The notes beneath the pieces are model-generated. The model saw nothing but the letters and a program-made list of their open reading frames with translations. It did not search any database and had not been told where the DNA came from. Position numbers and translations under genes: made by a program. 64,000 nt of DNA from Candidatus Gastranaerophilales bacterium HUM_9 (GTDB taxonomy: Bacteria; Cyanobacteriota; Vampirovibrionia; Gastranaerophilales; Gastranaerophilaceae): positions 1 to 64,000 of the forward strand of contig DABG01000019.1 in NCBI GenBank assembly GCA_002103075.1, written 5' to 3'. Of this stretch, positions 26,597-34,554 are shown in pieces; within the stretch, counting starts at the first letter, position 1, and each line of letters begins with the position of its first letter.

Positions 26597-27427
26597 ATGG
26601 AAACTTTTGAACTTACTGATTACAATTTTTACTCAAGCAGATTAGACATGGACATAATTTCAAGCATAGTTGATTGCTTAAAAGAAATTATTGCTGAAGA
26701 TCAAAAACAAGAACAACCTTTGTTCTTGCAAGTTAAAGACGATTTTATTATGAATATTGCAAGAAAAGTTGTACAAGAAAAGAAAAAGACTTTCTTAATC
26801 GGTATTACGGGTGAAAGTGCATCAGGAAAAACTGTTTTTGTAGATAACACAATTGATGCTTGTATAAAAGATAAAAAGGAAGGAATTTATACAGTAATTC
26901 GTTGTGATGATTATTATAAAGATACTTCAAAAGAACTTCAAGAAGCTGGTAGCTATGAAGCATTGTTCAAATCAGGATTTAGTTTTGATACACCAGATGT
27001 TATTAATTTGAAACTAATGAGAGAACATTTATTATGCTTAAAGGCTGGTACAGCGATTGTTTCACCTCATTATGATTTCAAAACTTGTGTTTCTGATATT
27101 AATGGTGAAATCAAGAAACCTGCAAAAGTTATTCTTACAGAAGGTCTTTATGTTTTAAATGAAGATGTAAGAGATGTTATGGATGTAAAAGTTTATGTAT
27201 TTACTCCATTAAATGTTATTAAAGAAAGATGGTATAAAAGAGCTGAATCAAGAGGCAAGACAGGTGCAGCAGCTGATTTGCAGTTTGCTGATGTTAATAA
27301 AACAGCTCAACAATATATTAGACCAACTTATGAAATCGCTGATTGTATTATAAATGGTATGGTTACCCAAGAATACATCAGAGAAATTACTGATAAGATT
27401 TTCAAAAGTTTGTCAGAAATTTGCTAA
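26597..27427 (+). CDS. Uridine-kinase-family P-loop protein
   Basis: 276 residues. The Walker A motif GITGESASGKT is near residue 70, followed by VIRCDDYYKD, SFDTPDVINL, SPHYDFKT and VILTEGLYVL, all typical of the uridine/cytidine kinase and phosphoribulokinase fold. An extra N-terminal helical region of about 65 residues precedes the P-loop. The start is uncertain among ATG 26597, ATG 26594 and GTG 26585; GGTGG lies 5 nt before 26597, and the presumed transcription start lies at the GTG. Substrate could be a nucleoside or another small hydroxyl compound. Ends in a strong terminator. Confidence 0.87.
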   Translation: METFELTDYNFYSSRLDMDIISSIVDCLKEIIAEDQKQEQPLFLQVKDDFIMNIARKVVQEKKKTFLIGITGESASGKTVFVDNTIDACIKDKKEGIYTVIRCDDYYKDTSKELQEAGSYEALFKSGFSFDTPDVINLKLMREHLLCLKAGTAIVSPHYDFKTCVSDINGEIKKPAKVILTEGLYVLNEDVRDVMDVKVYVFTPLNVIKERWYKRAESRGKTGAAADLQFADVNKTAQQYIRPTYEIADCIINGMVTQEYIREITDKIFKSLSEIC

Positions 27428-27440
27428 AGAATGTTTAGTT

Positions 27441-27481
27441 AAAAAGACGGCTTGTTCATTTTGAACAAGCCGTCTTTTTTT
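27441..27481. terminator. Strong bidirectional terminator
   Basis: A perfect 18-bp stem (27441-27458 with 27462-27479), 3-nt loop, ending in T8 on the plus strand and T5 on the minus strand. It separates the convergent genes ending at 27427 (+) and 27485 (-). Confidence 0.92.
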
Positions 27482-27484
27482 AGA

Positions 27485-28618
27485 TTAAATTTTTAAGTCA
27501 TTTTCAAACAAATCATCAGCCATCTTTGAAGCTAACATTGTAAAACTTTCAGTGATATTAGAGTTTTCGTTTACTTCTGATACAGGAATTGCTTTGTTTA
27601 TAGATGACATTATTGTGAAATAGTTGTTAGGAAGTTTCCAGTATACTTGTTTGTTAAGTGTTTTTTCAACGTCTTCTACTGTGATTTCATCATTTTCAAG
27701 ATATCTATTTATAATAATCTTAATTTTTGAGTCTGGAAATTCTAAGTTTTCAAACAAATCAAGACATCTTTGACAGTTTCTAATTAAAGGTAAATTGATA
27801 ACCGTTACTAATAAAACAATGTCAGATTGTTCTAATATAGACATGTTTAATTTATCGACATTAGTACCCATATCAATAACAATATAAGAGAATTTTTCTC
27901 TTAATAAATTAAATAATTTAGTTATTTGAGCAGGAGATAGCTCTCTAGATTGTTTGATATAAGGTGGTTCAGCCAAAACATAAAGACTTGAATCTTGATA
28001 TTGTTGGCAGGCTTCAAAAACAAGGTTCTTCTCCTCGTCATTTGTATTATCTACCACTTCAGAAATATCAATGATAGGCTTTATATCTAAAAATGTAGTT
28101 ACATCGCCTATTGGTAGATTTAAATCTACAAGAACAACTTTTTCTCGAGTGAGTCTAGCAAACTCGTATGCCAGATTTGTTGCAACTGCAGTTTTACCAA
28201 CTCCACCTTTGTTTGAATAAACAGAGATTATCTGAGATTTTTTTAGTACTTTGACATCTTCTTGACTACATTTTACAATTGCAACTAACAAGTCTTTTGA
28301 CAATACTGGTTTTGAAACAAAATCTTTGGCTCCAAATCTTAGTAATTGAATGATGTTTGAGGTTGTGTAATCTTCTGAAATCGCAATTACATTTATTCCT
28401 ATTTCAAACAGTTTTTTAATCATTTTATGACATAGTTCTTTATTTTGTGTTAAAGAAAAAAGTGCAATAGGTATGCTGTTTTCTCTAACGTATCTATATC
28501 CTTCTGAATAGTCAGAAAATGATGCAACAAGTTCTATGTTTTCAAGACCAGATAAATAACCTTTGATTATATCAACTGTTTGTTGGTCTTGTTCAAAGAT
28601 AACAATTTTTGTAGTCAT
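27485..28618 (-). CDS. CpaE/TadZ-like ATPase with degenerate receiver domain
   Basis: 377 residues. Residues 1-120 have a receiver-like fold, but the phospho-acceptor position is Ser55 (IALFSLTQNK) and not Asp, so it cannot be phosphorylated in the usual way. Residues 130-375 form a ParA/MinD-type ATPase with the deviant Walker A SNKGGVGKTAV, VVLVDLNLPIGDV and YIVIDMGTN. This two-domain layout is that of CpaE/TadZ, which position Tad/type IV-like pilus machinery at the cell pole. No other tad gene is in the window; it follows ftsX by 12 nt, which could point to a division- or pole-linked job. Confidence 0.88.
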   Translation of the reverse strand: MTTKIVIFEQDQQTVDIIKGYLSGLENIELVASFSDYSEGYRYVRENSIPIALFSLTQNKELCHKMIKKLFEIGINVIAISEDYTTSNIIQLLRFGAKDFVSKPVLSKDLLVAIVKCSQEDVKVLKKSQIISVYSNKGGVGKTAVATNLAYEFARLTREKVVLVDLNLPIGDVTTFLDIKPIIDISEVVDNTNDEEKNLVFEACQQYQDSSLYVLAEPPYIKQSRELSPAQITKLFNLLREKFSYIVIDMGTNVDKLNMSILEQSDIVLLVTVINLPLIRNCQRCLDLFENLEFPDSKIKIIINRYLENDEITVEDVEKTLNKQVYWKLPNNYFTIMSSINKAIPVSEVNENSNITESFTMLASKMADDLFENDLKI

Positions 28619-28630
28619 GATTATACCTGC

Positions 28631-29539
28631 TTATACTTGTAAATGTTTTTTGATAGATAGTAAGCTACCACCAGCACCAAACGCAATTCCTACCAATAGT
28701 AGAGTTAAGACTACCAAACCCTCAGCCATAGCTGGAGACGGTATTAAGAAAAACTTGTGGATAGATACAAGAGCGTTTTGTACAAATTGAAGTGGTACAA
28801 GTGCTATTAATGCTCCTGAAAATCCGTAGAAAGCACCTTGCAAAACAAGTGGTAAACGAATATACCAGTTGCTAACACCCATAAGTCGCATAATTTCTAT
28901 CTCGTCTTTTCTAGATTGGATAACCAATTGAATAGTGTTATTGATAATTGTAATTGTTAATGCAGCAACTATTAAGGTTACTAAAAGAGTTGTAGTATTA
29001 ACAACGTGTGTAATCATTTGTAATCTTTTTGCGAACTCTTCAGCGTAACCTGTATCTTCAACATTAGCATCTGTTTTAATTTTTGCTAGAACTGAGTCTA
29101 TATAAACAGGATTATCAACCTTTACGTGTAGAGTATCAGGAAGTGGATTACTTATGTTTGGTAAGACAATTTCTTTTCTAAGTTCTTTCCAAGAAACTTC
29201 TTTTGGAATAATTCGAACTCCGTCTACGTGCTCAATACTTCTGAATTTTTTTGCAACAGGTTGAACTTGAGTATCAGGTTTTAGGTAAACAGATATTTCA
29301 AGAACTGTACCTAGTTCATGAGCAAATTGTGACATAGAGATTGTTGTTCTAAACAACGCTCCAAAGATAGATAGAATGGCAGCCATTGTGGTGATTATGA
29401 CAATATTCATAATACCTGTTCTTTTAAGGTCATTAACAGCCTCCATTATTATTCTATAGATTATTCTTATATCACATAACCAATCTTTAGGGATTGATTC
29501 TTTTACCTGACTTTTTATTCTTTGTTTATTATTATTCAT
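28631..29539 (-). CDS. ftsX: Cell division ABC transporter permease FtsX
   Basis: 302 residues from ATG 29539, which overlaps the ftsE stop by 8 nt and has AGG nearby; a longer in-frame extension would lie inside ftsE. The first membrane segment is near residues 40-60 (IVIITTMAAILSIFGALF), then an extracellular domain of about 100 residues (TVLEISVYLKPDTQVQPVAK) and three C-terminal membrane segments. With FtsE it links division to activation of envelope hydrolases. The N-terminal cytoplasmic tail (MNNNKQRIKSQVKES) is moderately long. Confidence 0.93.
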   Translation of the reverse strand: MNNNKQRIKSQVKESIPKDWLCDIRIIYRIIMEAVNDLKRTGIMNIVIITTMAAILSIFGALFRTTISMSQFAHELGTVLEISVYLKPDTQVQPVAKKFRSIEHVDGVRIIPKEVSWKELRKEIVLPNISNPLPDTLHVKVDNPVYIDSVLAKIKTDANVEDTGYAEEFAKRLQMITHVVNTTTLLVTLIVAALTITIINNTIQLVIQSRKDEIEIMRLMGVSNWYIRLPLVLQGAFYGFSGALIALVPLQFVQNALVSIHKFFLIPSPAMAEGLVVLTLLLVGIAFGAGGSLLSIKKHLQV

Positions 29540-30206
29540 AAGTACCTGCCTGAACATCTCTAATAATTCTTCCGCTATCAAGCGTCAAGACTCTTTTTCT
29601 GAAATAGTTAACCATGTTTTTATCGTGAGTAGAAACAATAATTGTAATTCCTCTTTGGTTAATTTGATCAAGAATTTGCATGATTTCTAAAGAGTTTTTA
29701 GGGTCTAAGTTTCCTGTTGGTTCGTCGGCAATAAGTAATGGAGGACCATTAACGATTGCTCTTGCAATACTTACTCTTTGTTGTTCCCCGCCAGACAATT
29801 CAGATGGTCTAGAGTTTCGTTTTTCGATTAAACCAACAACTTTTAAAGCTCCAAGAACACGGTTTCTGATTTCTTTTGTGCTCATACCTAATGTTCTGAT
29901 AACGTAGGCAACGTTATCATAAACTGAAATATTAGGAAGAAGTTTGTAGTCTTGGAAAACGATTCCCATACATCTTCTTAAGTGAGGCACTTTTTCTGGC
30001 GGAAGATTTGCAATGTTTATACCACCGATTAAAACAGTACCACTTGTTGGAGTTTCTTCTTTGTATAAAAGTTTCATCAACGTAGATTTACCAGCACCAG
30101 ATGCACCTGTAACAAATACAAATTCACCTGATTTTATGTCTAAATCTACATCTTTTAATGCGTAATTTGTTCTATATTTTTTAGTTACCGCTCTTAATTG
30201 TATCAT
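29532..30206 (-). CDS. ftsE: Cell division ATP-binding protein FtsE
   Basis: 224-residue ABC ATPase: Walker A TGASGAGKSTLMKLLYKEE, Q-loop in FQDYKLLPNISVYDNVAY, signature LSGGEQQRVSIARAI, Walker B LLIADEPTGNLDP and STHDKNMVNYF, all with the FtsE flavour. ATG 30206 is preferred to an upstream TTG (30218). It overlaps the end of the transketolase C-terminal gene by 26 nt and ftsX by 8 nt, so the three are translationally linked. Confidence 0.95.
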   Translation of the reverse strand: MIQLRAVTKKYRTNYALKDVDLDIKSGEFVFVTGASGAGKSTLMKLLYKEETPTSGTVLIGGINIANLPPEKVPHLRRCMGIVFQDYKLLPNISVYDNVAYVIRTLGMSTKEIRNRVLGALKVVGLIEKRNSRPSELSGGEQQRVSIARAIVNGPPLLIADEPTGNLDPKNSLEIMQILDQINQRGITIIVSTHDKNMVNYFRKRVLTLDSGRIIRDVQAGTYE

Positions 30207-31140
30207 TTTTAATCTCAACTATTCTTTCAACTATACTATTTGAATCTAATTTAAAATGAGCCATCAATTCTTTTGCAGTACCGCTCATACCGAATTCATC
30301 ATCAATACCCATTCTAATAACTTTTGTTGGGTAAACTTCTGATAATGTTTCACAAACTGCACTACCTAAACCACCTTTGATTGAGTGGTTTTCGATTGTG
30401 ACTACTAAATTTGTTTTCTTTGCTGACTTGATTACAGACTCTTTGTCAAATGGTTTTACAAAAGGAATGTGTAATAATTCTACATCAATACCTTTTTTAG
30501 CAAGTTCTTCAACAGCGATTAAAGATTCTTGTAAAGTTTCACCGTTTGTAACTATAGTTAAGTCTTTGCCTTCTCTCATAAGTTTTGCTTTTGGTGAAAT
30601 TTTATAACCATCTTCAAACACATCTGGCAAGTTAGCTCTTGCAACTCTTATGTAAACTGGAGTGTTGATTGTTGATGCGTATTTGATTGCAGAGAATGTT
30701 TCTGCATAGTCAGATGGAACAATAACTGTCATGTTTGGAAGATTTGCCATAAGTGCGATATCTTCTAATGCTTGGTGAGTAGCACCATCTTCTCCAACTG
30801 TTATGCCACCGTGGGTACCAACGATTTTAACGTTGAAATTAGAATAGCATACGGTGTTTCTAATTTGGTCATAGGTTCTACCTGTTGCAAAAACAGCGAA
30901 TGTTGCAGTGTAAGGAATTTTACCAACCGCAGCTAAACCGGCAGCTGTTCCGATTAAATCTTGTTCAGCAATACCTATATCAAAAAATCTGTCAGGAAAT
31001 TCTTTCGCAAAAAGTTTTGTTTGGGTTGAAACAGATAAGTCTGCATCTAATACAACAACTTTTTCGTTTTCTTTACCTAATTCTACTAATGCTTTACCGA
31101 AAGCTTCTCTTGTTGAACGTTTTTTTGATACATCAATCAT
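30181..31140 (-). CDS. Transketolase, C-terminal subunit
   Basis: 319 residues: pyrimidine-binding domain with VVLDADLSVST, FDIGIAEQDLIGTAAGLA, TFAVFATGRTYDQIRN and GVTVGEDGATHQ-like GITVGEDGATHQALED, then the transketolase C-terminal domain. Partner of the TPP-binding half at 23445-24278. It heads a unit with ftsE, ftsX and the CpaE-like gene. TAGGAGT lies about 8 nt before the ATG. Confidence 0.95.
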   Translation of the reverse strand: MIDVSKKRSTREAFGKALVELGKENEKVVVLDADLSVSTQTKLFAKEFPDRFFDIGIAEQDLIGTAAGLAAVGKIPYTATFAVFATGRTYDQIRNTVCYSNFNVKIVGTHGGITVGEDGATHQALEDIALMANLPNMTVIVPSDYAETFSAIKYASTINTPVYIRVARANLPDVFEDGYKISPKAKLMREGKDLTIVTNGETLQESLIAVEELAKKGIDVELLHIPFVKPFDKESVIKSAKKTNLVVTIENHSIKGGLGSAVCETLSEVYPTKVIRMGIDDEFGMSGTAKELMAHFKLDSNSIVERIVEIKNDTIKSGN

Positions 31141-31351
31141 ACACTTTACTCCTACTTTTTATATAAGTATATCACAAATTTGTTTTGATTTCTTGTTTGT
31201 TACATTTAATAGCATTTTTAACATCAATTGTAACATATTTAATAAATTACATGACAAAATAGCATATTCTATTTATCATGTTAATAATTGGTTGTAATTT
31301 TTATGCCAATTTTACAGTTATAATTTTGAAGAAGTAGGGAAAAATAGTTTT

Positions 31352-31822
31352 ATGGTATTAAGTAAATATTTAAACACTGGATATGAAGTGCTTTTTGTGA
31401 GCTTGACTGTGCCAATTTTGGCTCAGACTATTAAGTTTACGCTTCATTTATTGTTTGATAAAAAAATTGATTTAAGATTGTTTACTACAACCGGTGGTAT
31501 GCCTAGTGCACATTCAGCAAGTGTGGTTGGATTGTCGACGGCTGTTGGATTGATTAGAGGGTTTAATTCTATTGAATTTGCGATTGCTTTGGGATATGCA
31601 TTGGTTGTTATGTATGATGCCGCTGGTGTGAGAAGAGCCGCTGGAAAACAAGCAGCATGTTTGAATCGTATTTTAGATGATTTTTATAAGCATGAAATCC
31701 AGTTGATTGGCGGAAAATTGAAAGAATTGTTAGGACACACTCCTTTGCAAGTCTTTTGGGGTGCTATTTTAGGGGTTGTTTATGCTTATTATATGCACTT
31801 TTTTGTATTTTTGAAAGGTTAA
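31352..31822 (+). CDS. Divergent PAP2-family (DUF212/YuiD) membrane protein
   Basis: 156 residues with about four hydrophobic segments. The signature TTGGMPSAHSASVVGL (the SxH of the PAP2 phosphatase fold) and DAAGVRRAAGKQA are those of the DUF212 group, and HTPLQVFWGAILG near the end fits too. Substrate unknown, possibly a lipid phosphate. A TATAAT sits at 31319-31324 without a clear -35. First gene of a plus-strand group with the HIT hydrolase and speE. Confidence 0.9.
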   Translation: MVLSKYLNTGYEVLFVSLTVPILAQTIKFTLHLLFDKKIDLRLFTTTGGMPSAHSASVVGLSTAVGLIRGFNSIEFAIALGYALVVMYDAAGVRRAAGKQAACLNRILDDFYKHEIQLIGGKLKELLGHTPLQVFWGAILGVVYAYYMHFFVFLKG

Positions 31823-31828
31823 TAGATT

Positions 31829-32149
31829 ATGACAGATTGTATTTTTTGTAAAATTATTAATGGTGAATTCAATACAGAATTTGTTTATGAAGATGATGTA
31901 TGTGTTGTGTTTAAGGATATTAATCCAAAAGCAGACATTCATTTGTTGTTAGTACCCAAAATGCATGTTGAAAGTCTTAATGATCTTGATGATGAAAATT
32001 TGTTGGGTAAATTGATGATGAACGTACGAAAAGTTACTAAACAACTAGGAATAAAAAGTTATAGAATAGTTATTAATACAGGTCGTGAAGCAGGTCAGGA
32101 AGTATTCCACTTGCATATTCACATATTATCAGGAGATATTAAATTATGA
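31829..32149 (+). CDS. HIT-family nucleotide hydrolase (HinT-like)
   Basis: 106 residues, full length for the family. Shows CIFCKIINGE at the N-terminus and the histidine triad FHLHIHILSG near residues 96-102. Family members hydrolyse adenosine phosphoramidates and acyl-AMPs. The gene overlaps speE by 4 nt (ATGA). Confidence 0.94.
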   Translation: MTDCIFCKIINGEFNTEFVYEDDVCVVFKDINPKADIHLLLVPKMHVESLNDLDDENLLGKLMMNVRKVTKQLGIKSYRIVINTGREAGQEVFHLHIHILSGDIKL

Positions 32150-32988
32150 CAGAATTTTATAAAGAAATTACACCAAACGGATATGGAATAGCTATTAAGA
32201 AAAAATCAACATTGTTCTCAGAACAATCAGAATTTCAAAAAGTTGAAATTATCGAATCTGATTCAACGTTGGGCAAGTTTTTAACACTTGACGATTTGAT
32301 GATGTGTACAGAGGGTGATGAATTTTATTATCATGAAATGATTTCACATATTCCTATGATGCACCATAAAGCCCCAAAATCAGTTTTGGTTATTGGCGGT
32401 GGAGATGGTGGAACTATTAGAGAAGTTTTAAAACACAAGACTGTTGAAAAAGTTGTTCTTTGCGAAATTGATGGTATGGTAATTGATGCTTGTAAAAAGT
32501 ATTTGCCTACGATGGCTTGCGAGTTGGATAATCCAAAAGTAGAAATTAAGGTTGAAGATGCGATTGAATTTATTAAGGATAAAAATGACGAGTATGACAT
32601 TATTTTAATTGATTCAACCGACCCAATGGGACCAGGAGAAGGCTTGTTTACAGAAGAATTTTATACGAATGCAAAAAAATCATTGAAAAAAGGTGGTATA
32701 CTTTGTGCTCAGTCTGAATCTCCTGTAGCTCAAAAAGATGCAATTGAAAAAATGTATAAATTACTAAAGAAAGTATTTCCAATTACATCTACATTCACAT
32801 CTCCAATTCCAACATACCCAGGAGGATATTGGGCTTGGGCATTTTGTTCAGAAGAAGTTGAACCTTTATCTTATTATGCAGAAGATAGAGAGGAAGATAT
32901 TGTTAAAACTTGCAAAATTTATAACAAAGATTATCACTATGCAAGATTTGCACTTCCAAATTATTTAAAGGAATTGGTTTCTGAATAG
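32146..32988 (+). CDS. speE: Spermidine synthase (polyamine aminopropyltransferase)
   Basis: 280 residues. Transfers the aminopropyl group of decarboxylated SAM to putrescine. The decarboxy-SAM-binding motif VLVIGGGDGGTIREVLKH is near residues 81-98, with IILIDSTDPMGPGEGLF containing the catalytic Asp, and YPGGYWAWAFCS near the C-terminus. No speD or arginine decarboxylase gene is nearby. Translation is coupled to the HIT gene by an ATGA overlap. Confidence 0.95.
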   Translation: MTEFYKEITPNGYGIAIKKKSTLFSEQSEFQKVEIIESDSTLGKFLTLDDLMMCTEGDEFYYHEMISHIPMMHHKAPKSVLVIGGGDGGTIREVLKHKTVEKVVLCEIDGMVIDACKKYLPTMACELDNPKVEIKVEDAIEFIKDKNDEYDIILIDSTDPMGPGEGLFTEEFYTNAKKSLKKGGILCAQSESPVAQKDAIEKMYKLLKKVFPITSTFTSPIPTYPGGYWAWAFCSEEVEPLSYYAEDREEDIVKTCKIYNKDYHYARFALPNYLKELVSE

Positions 32989-33014
32989 AAAATAAAACTA
33001 AAAAGGATTTAAGA

Positions 33015-33260
33015 ATGTTTAAAAGTATAATAATGAGTATATTAGCAACTGCTTTGATTGTATTCGGAGTTGGTTATTGGGTAAATGGCTGGTTCTTACA
33101 AGGGTACAATTGGCTTTGGTTGGCTATTCCATCATTGTGGGTTTGTTATCAAATTTTCTTGAGATTTTTCAAAGTTTTAGATATTTTGATTGGGATTGCA
33201 GTTATTGTTTTAATAGTTGCATTAAAAATGAACGGAGTGAACCTTCCATTCATAGGTTAG
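33015..33260 (+). CDS. Small three-segment membrane protein
   Basis: 81 residues, almost entirely hydrophobic: segments near 5-22 (IIMSILATALIVFGVGYW), 30-48 and 55-75 (VLDILIGIAVIVLIVALKM). AAGGATTTAAGA precedes the ATG. Not recognised. It follows speE by 26 nt and may belong to that transcript. Confidence 0.7.
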   Translation: MFKSIIMSILATALIVFGVGYWVNGWFLQGYNWLWLAIPSLWVCYQIFLRFFKVLDILIGIAVIVLIVALKMNGVNLPFIG

Positions 33261-33291
33261 CTATTTTATTTATAGTAGCTGAGATAGGGCA

Positions 33292-33323
33292 AGGAGTTGA
33301 ACTCATCACATAATTCAACTCCT
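33292..33323 (+). other. Hairpin after the small membrane gene
   Basis: AGGAGTTGAA (33292-33301) pairs perfectly with TTCAACTCCT (33314-33323) around a 12-nt loop. Only ATTT follows, so as a terminator it is weak. The rest of 33261-33542 holds no gene that I can see. Confidence 0.45.
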
Positions 33324-33486
33324 ATTTGGCAGCCCTGCCGCATAAGCAGCAAACTACATTTAATATTTAATAACTTGTGGAGTATAATAAGATTATACAT
33401 TATATTTTAATGTTTTGCAATAACATACTGAAGTTATTTTAATAAAATGCATTAAAAATTTATTCTATTTTTTATCAAACTGCGTT

Positions 33487-33505
33487 ATAGTTTATTTTAT
33501 ACTAT
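33487..33505. promoter_or_regulatory. Dyad over the -10 box of the XRE gene (possible operator)
   Basis: ATAGTxTA and TAxACTAT form an imperfect 19-bp palindrome that covers the TATACT (33498-33503) in front of the XRE-type regulator. Autorepression by that protein is inferred. Confidence 0.35.
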
Positions 33506-33542
33506 CGTTTTAAACTTACTAAACATAAAAGAGGGATTTATT

Positions 33543-33866
33543 ATGAATTCATTTAAAAGTAGGTTTGGTAAACGAATAAAAGAATTAAGAAAAAAAGCTG
33601 GATATACACAAGAAAAATTGGCAGAAAAAATAGGTATTGAGCCACCAAATATATCGAAAATAGAACATGGAATACATTTCCCACAGACGGATAAATTAGA
33701 AAAATTTGCAAAGGCTTTTAATTTAGATGTAATGGATTTATTTGAATTAAATGAGCCCAAGGATCCTGATACATTATTGAGAGAAATATATGTGTATTTG
33801 GAAACTGCAGATGTAAGAGATATCGAGTTTGTGCATAATTTCATAAGTATTTTGAGAAAATATTAG
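33543..33866 (+). CDS. XRE-family HTH transcriptional regulator
   Basis: 107 residues. The first 65 form a Cro/C1-type helix-turn-helix (KRIKELRKKAGYTQEKLAEK, then IEPPNISKIEHG and LEKFAKAFNLDVMDLFEL). The C-terminal 40 residues are a short helical tail. GAGGG lies about 8 nt before the ATG. It ends 80 bp left of the first 35-bp direct repeat, so it is just outside the element as I define it, though it could be an older part of the same accessory region. Confidence 0.88.
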   Translation: MNSFKSRFGKRIKELRKKAGYTQEKLAEKIGIEPPNISKIEHGIHFPQTDKLEKFAKAFNLDVMDLFELNEPKDPDTLLREIYVYLETADVRDIEFVHNFISILRKY

Positions 33867-33945
33867 AGAAAATATTATATAACTTTAAAAATTTTATAAA
33901 ATATTAATTAGTAAAACGATGCTTAATTGTTTTAAATGCGAACAG

Positions 33946-33980
33946 CTCTCACAAAACGTGACATTTAGTCACCTTTTGCT
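33946..33980. repeat. Left copy of the 35-bp direct repeat (putative att site)
   Basis: Identical over 35 bp to 40296-40330; the flanking base on each side differs. It contains arms CAAAACGTGA and TCACCTTTTG, inverted with one mismatch, around a 7-bp centre CATTTAG, the form of a tyrosine-recombinase core site. Confidence 0.8.
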
Positions 33981-34044
33981 ATTTTGTGTTACTTAAAATA
34001 CACACAAGTTCATTTGCTTGTAATAAAGTTCATAAATTTATACA

Positions 34045-34254
34045 CTAGTAGTTTATACGTATTATTAGTATCTTTATAAAAGAATTTAAAGAAATTTCGG
34101 ACTTAGATTCAAACCTTTTAATAGAACCCAGACTAACACCTAATTTTATAGCAAGCTGAGCTTGAGAAATTTTAAGCTTTTTTCGATGCTGCTTAATTTT
34201 TTCAACCAATTCTTTTGCTATATCATTAGGAGTTTTAGGATTAAAAAAAAACAT
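34045..34254 (-). pseudogene. Truncated XRE/HipB-like antitoxin gene
   Basis: 69 codons. NDIAKELVEKIKQHRKKLKI then SQAQLAIKLGVSLGSIKRFE is the HTH of the small XRE proteins that accompany HipA-type kinases. After SLNSFIKILI the sequence turns to IRINY and stops, where relatives continue for some 10-20 residues (an EDF-type tail). No partner toxin follows before the left direct repeat, 65 bp away. I read it as a remnant whose 3' end and partner were lost, or a short stand-alone regulator. DNA binding could survive. Confidence 0.6.
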
Positions 34255-34313
34255 AGCTAATATATTATACTATTTTTTGCTAAAAAGTTAATATTTAGAT
34301 AATATATTAGCTA
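34254..34313. promoter_or_regulatory. Inverted-repeat operator bracketing a promoter of the XRE remnant
   Basis: TAGCTAATATATTA (34254-34267) and its exact reverse complement (34300-34313) are 14 bp each. Between and overlapping them are minus-strand TTAACT and TATAAT (34269-34264) at 16-bp spacing, with the -10 ending 9 nt before the start codon. The arrangement fits autorepression by an antitoxin-type dimer. Confidence 0.6.
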
Positions 34314-34432
34314 ATATTTTAAAAGGCAAATAATGCAACAAAATGAAGTTGTGTTGTATTTTTAGGTACATATATATAGGTAGGATAAAATAGATTTTTG
34401 CAGGTGGAAGTATATTCTGAACATTGCTGAAA

Positions 34433-34487
34433 TTTTTGAACACTTTTTGAACGCTGTTTAAATATCGTTTAAATAGTGTTTAAATTT
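34433..34487. repeat. Five tandem 11-bp phased repeats (iteron-like)
   Basis: Five consecutive 11-bp units: TTTTTGAACAC, TTTTTGAACGC, TGTTTAAATAT, CGTTTAAATAG and TGTTTAAATTT. The last three share GTTTAAAT at exactly 11-bp intervals (34456, 34467, 34478). The array ends 67 bp before the recombinase start, so it is a likely binding array for a regulator or recombinase accessory protein. Confidence 0.65.
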
Positions 34488-34554
34488 TGTGTCATTAAAC
34501 TTTACTTTTTATAGGAAAGAAGCAATCATTGTTTGTAATTAGACGAGTTTGAAA

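Noticed and set aside
33292..33323. Hairpin after the small membrane gene as a standard terminator
   Set aside because: The stem is good but the loop is 12 nt and no T run follows; kept only as a hairpin.
33320..33352. GGCAGCCCTGCCGC stretch as a second tRNA-Ile remnant on the left
   Set aside because: Only about 8 nt match the tRNA acceptor region and no other arm is found.
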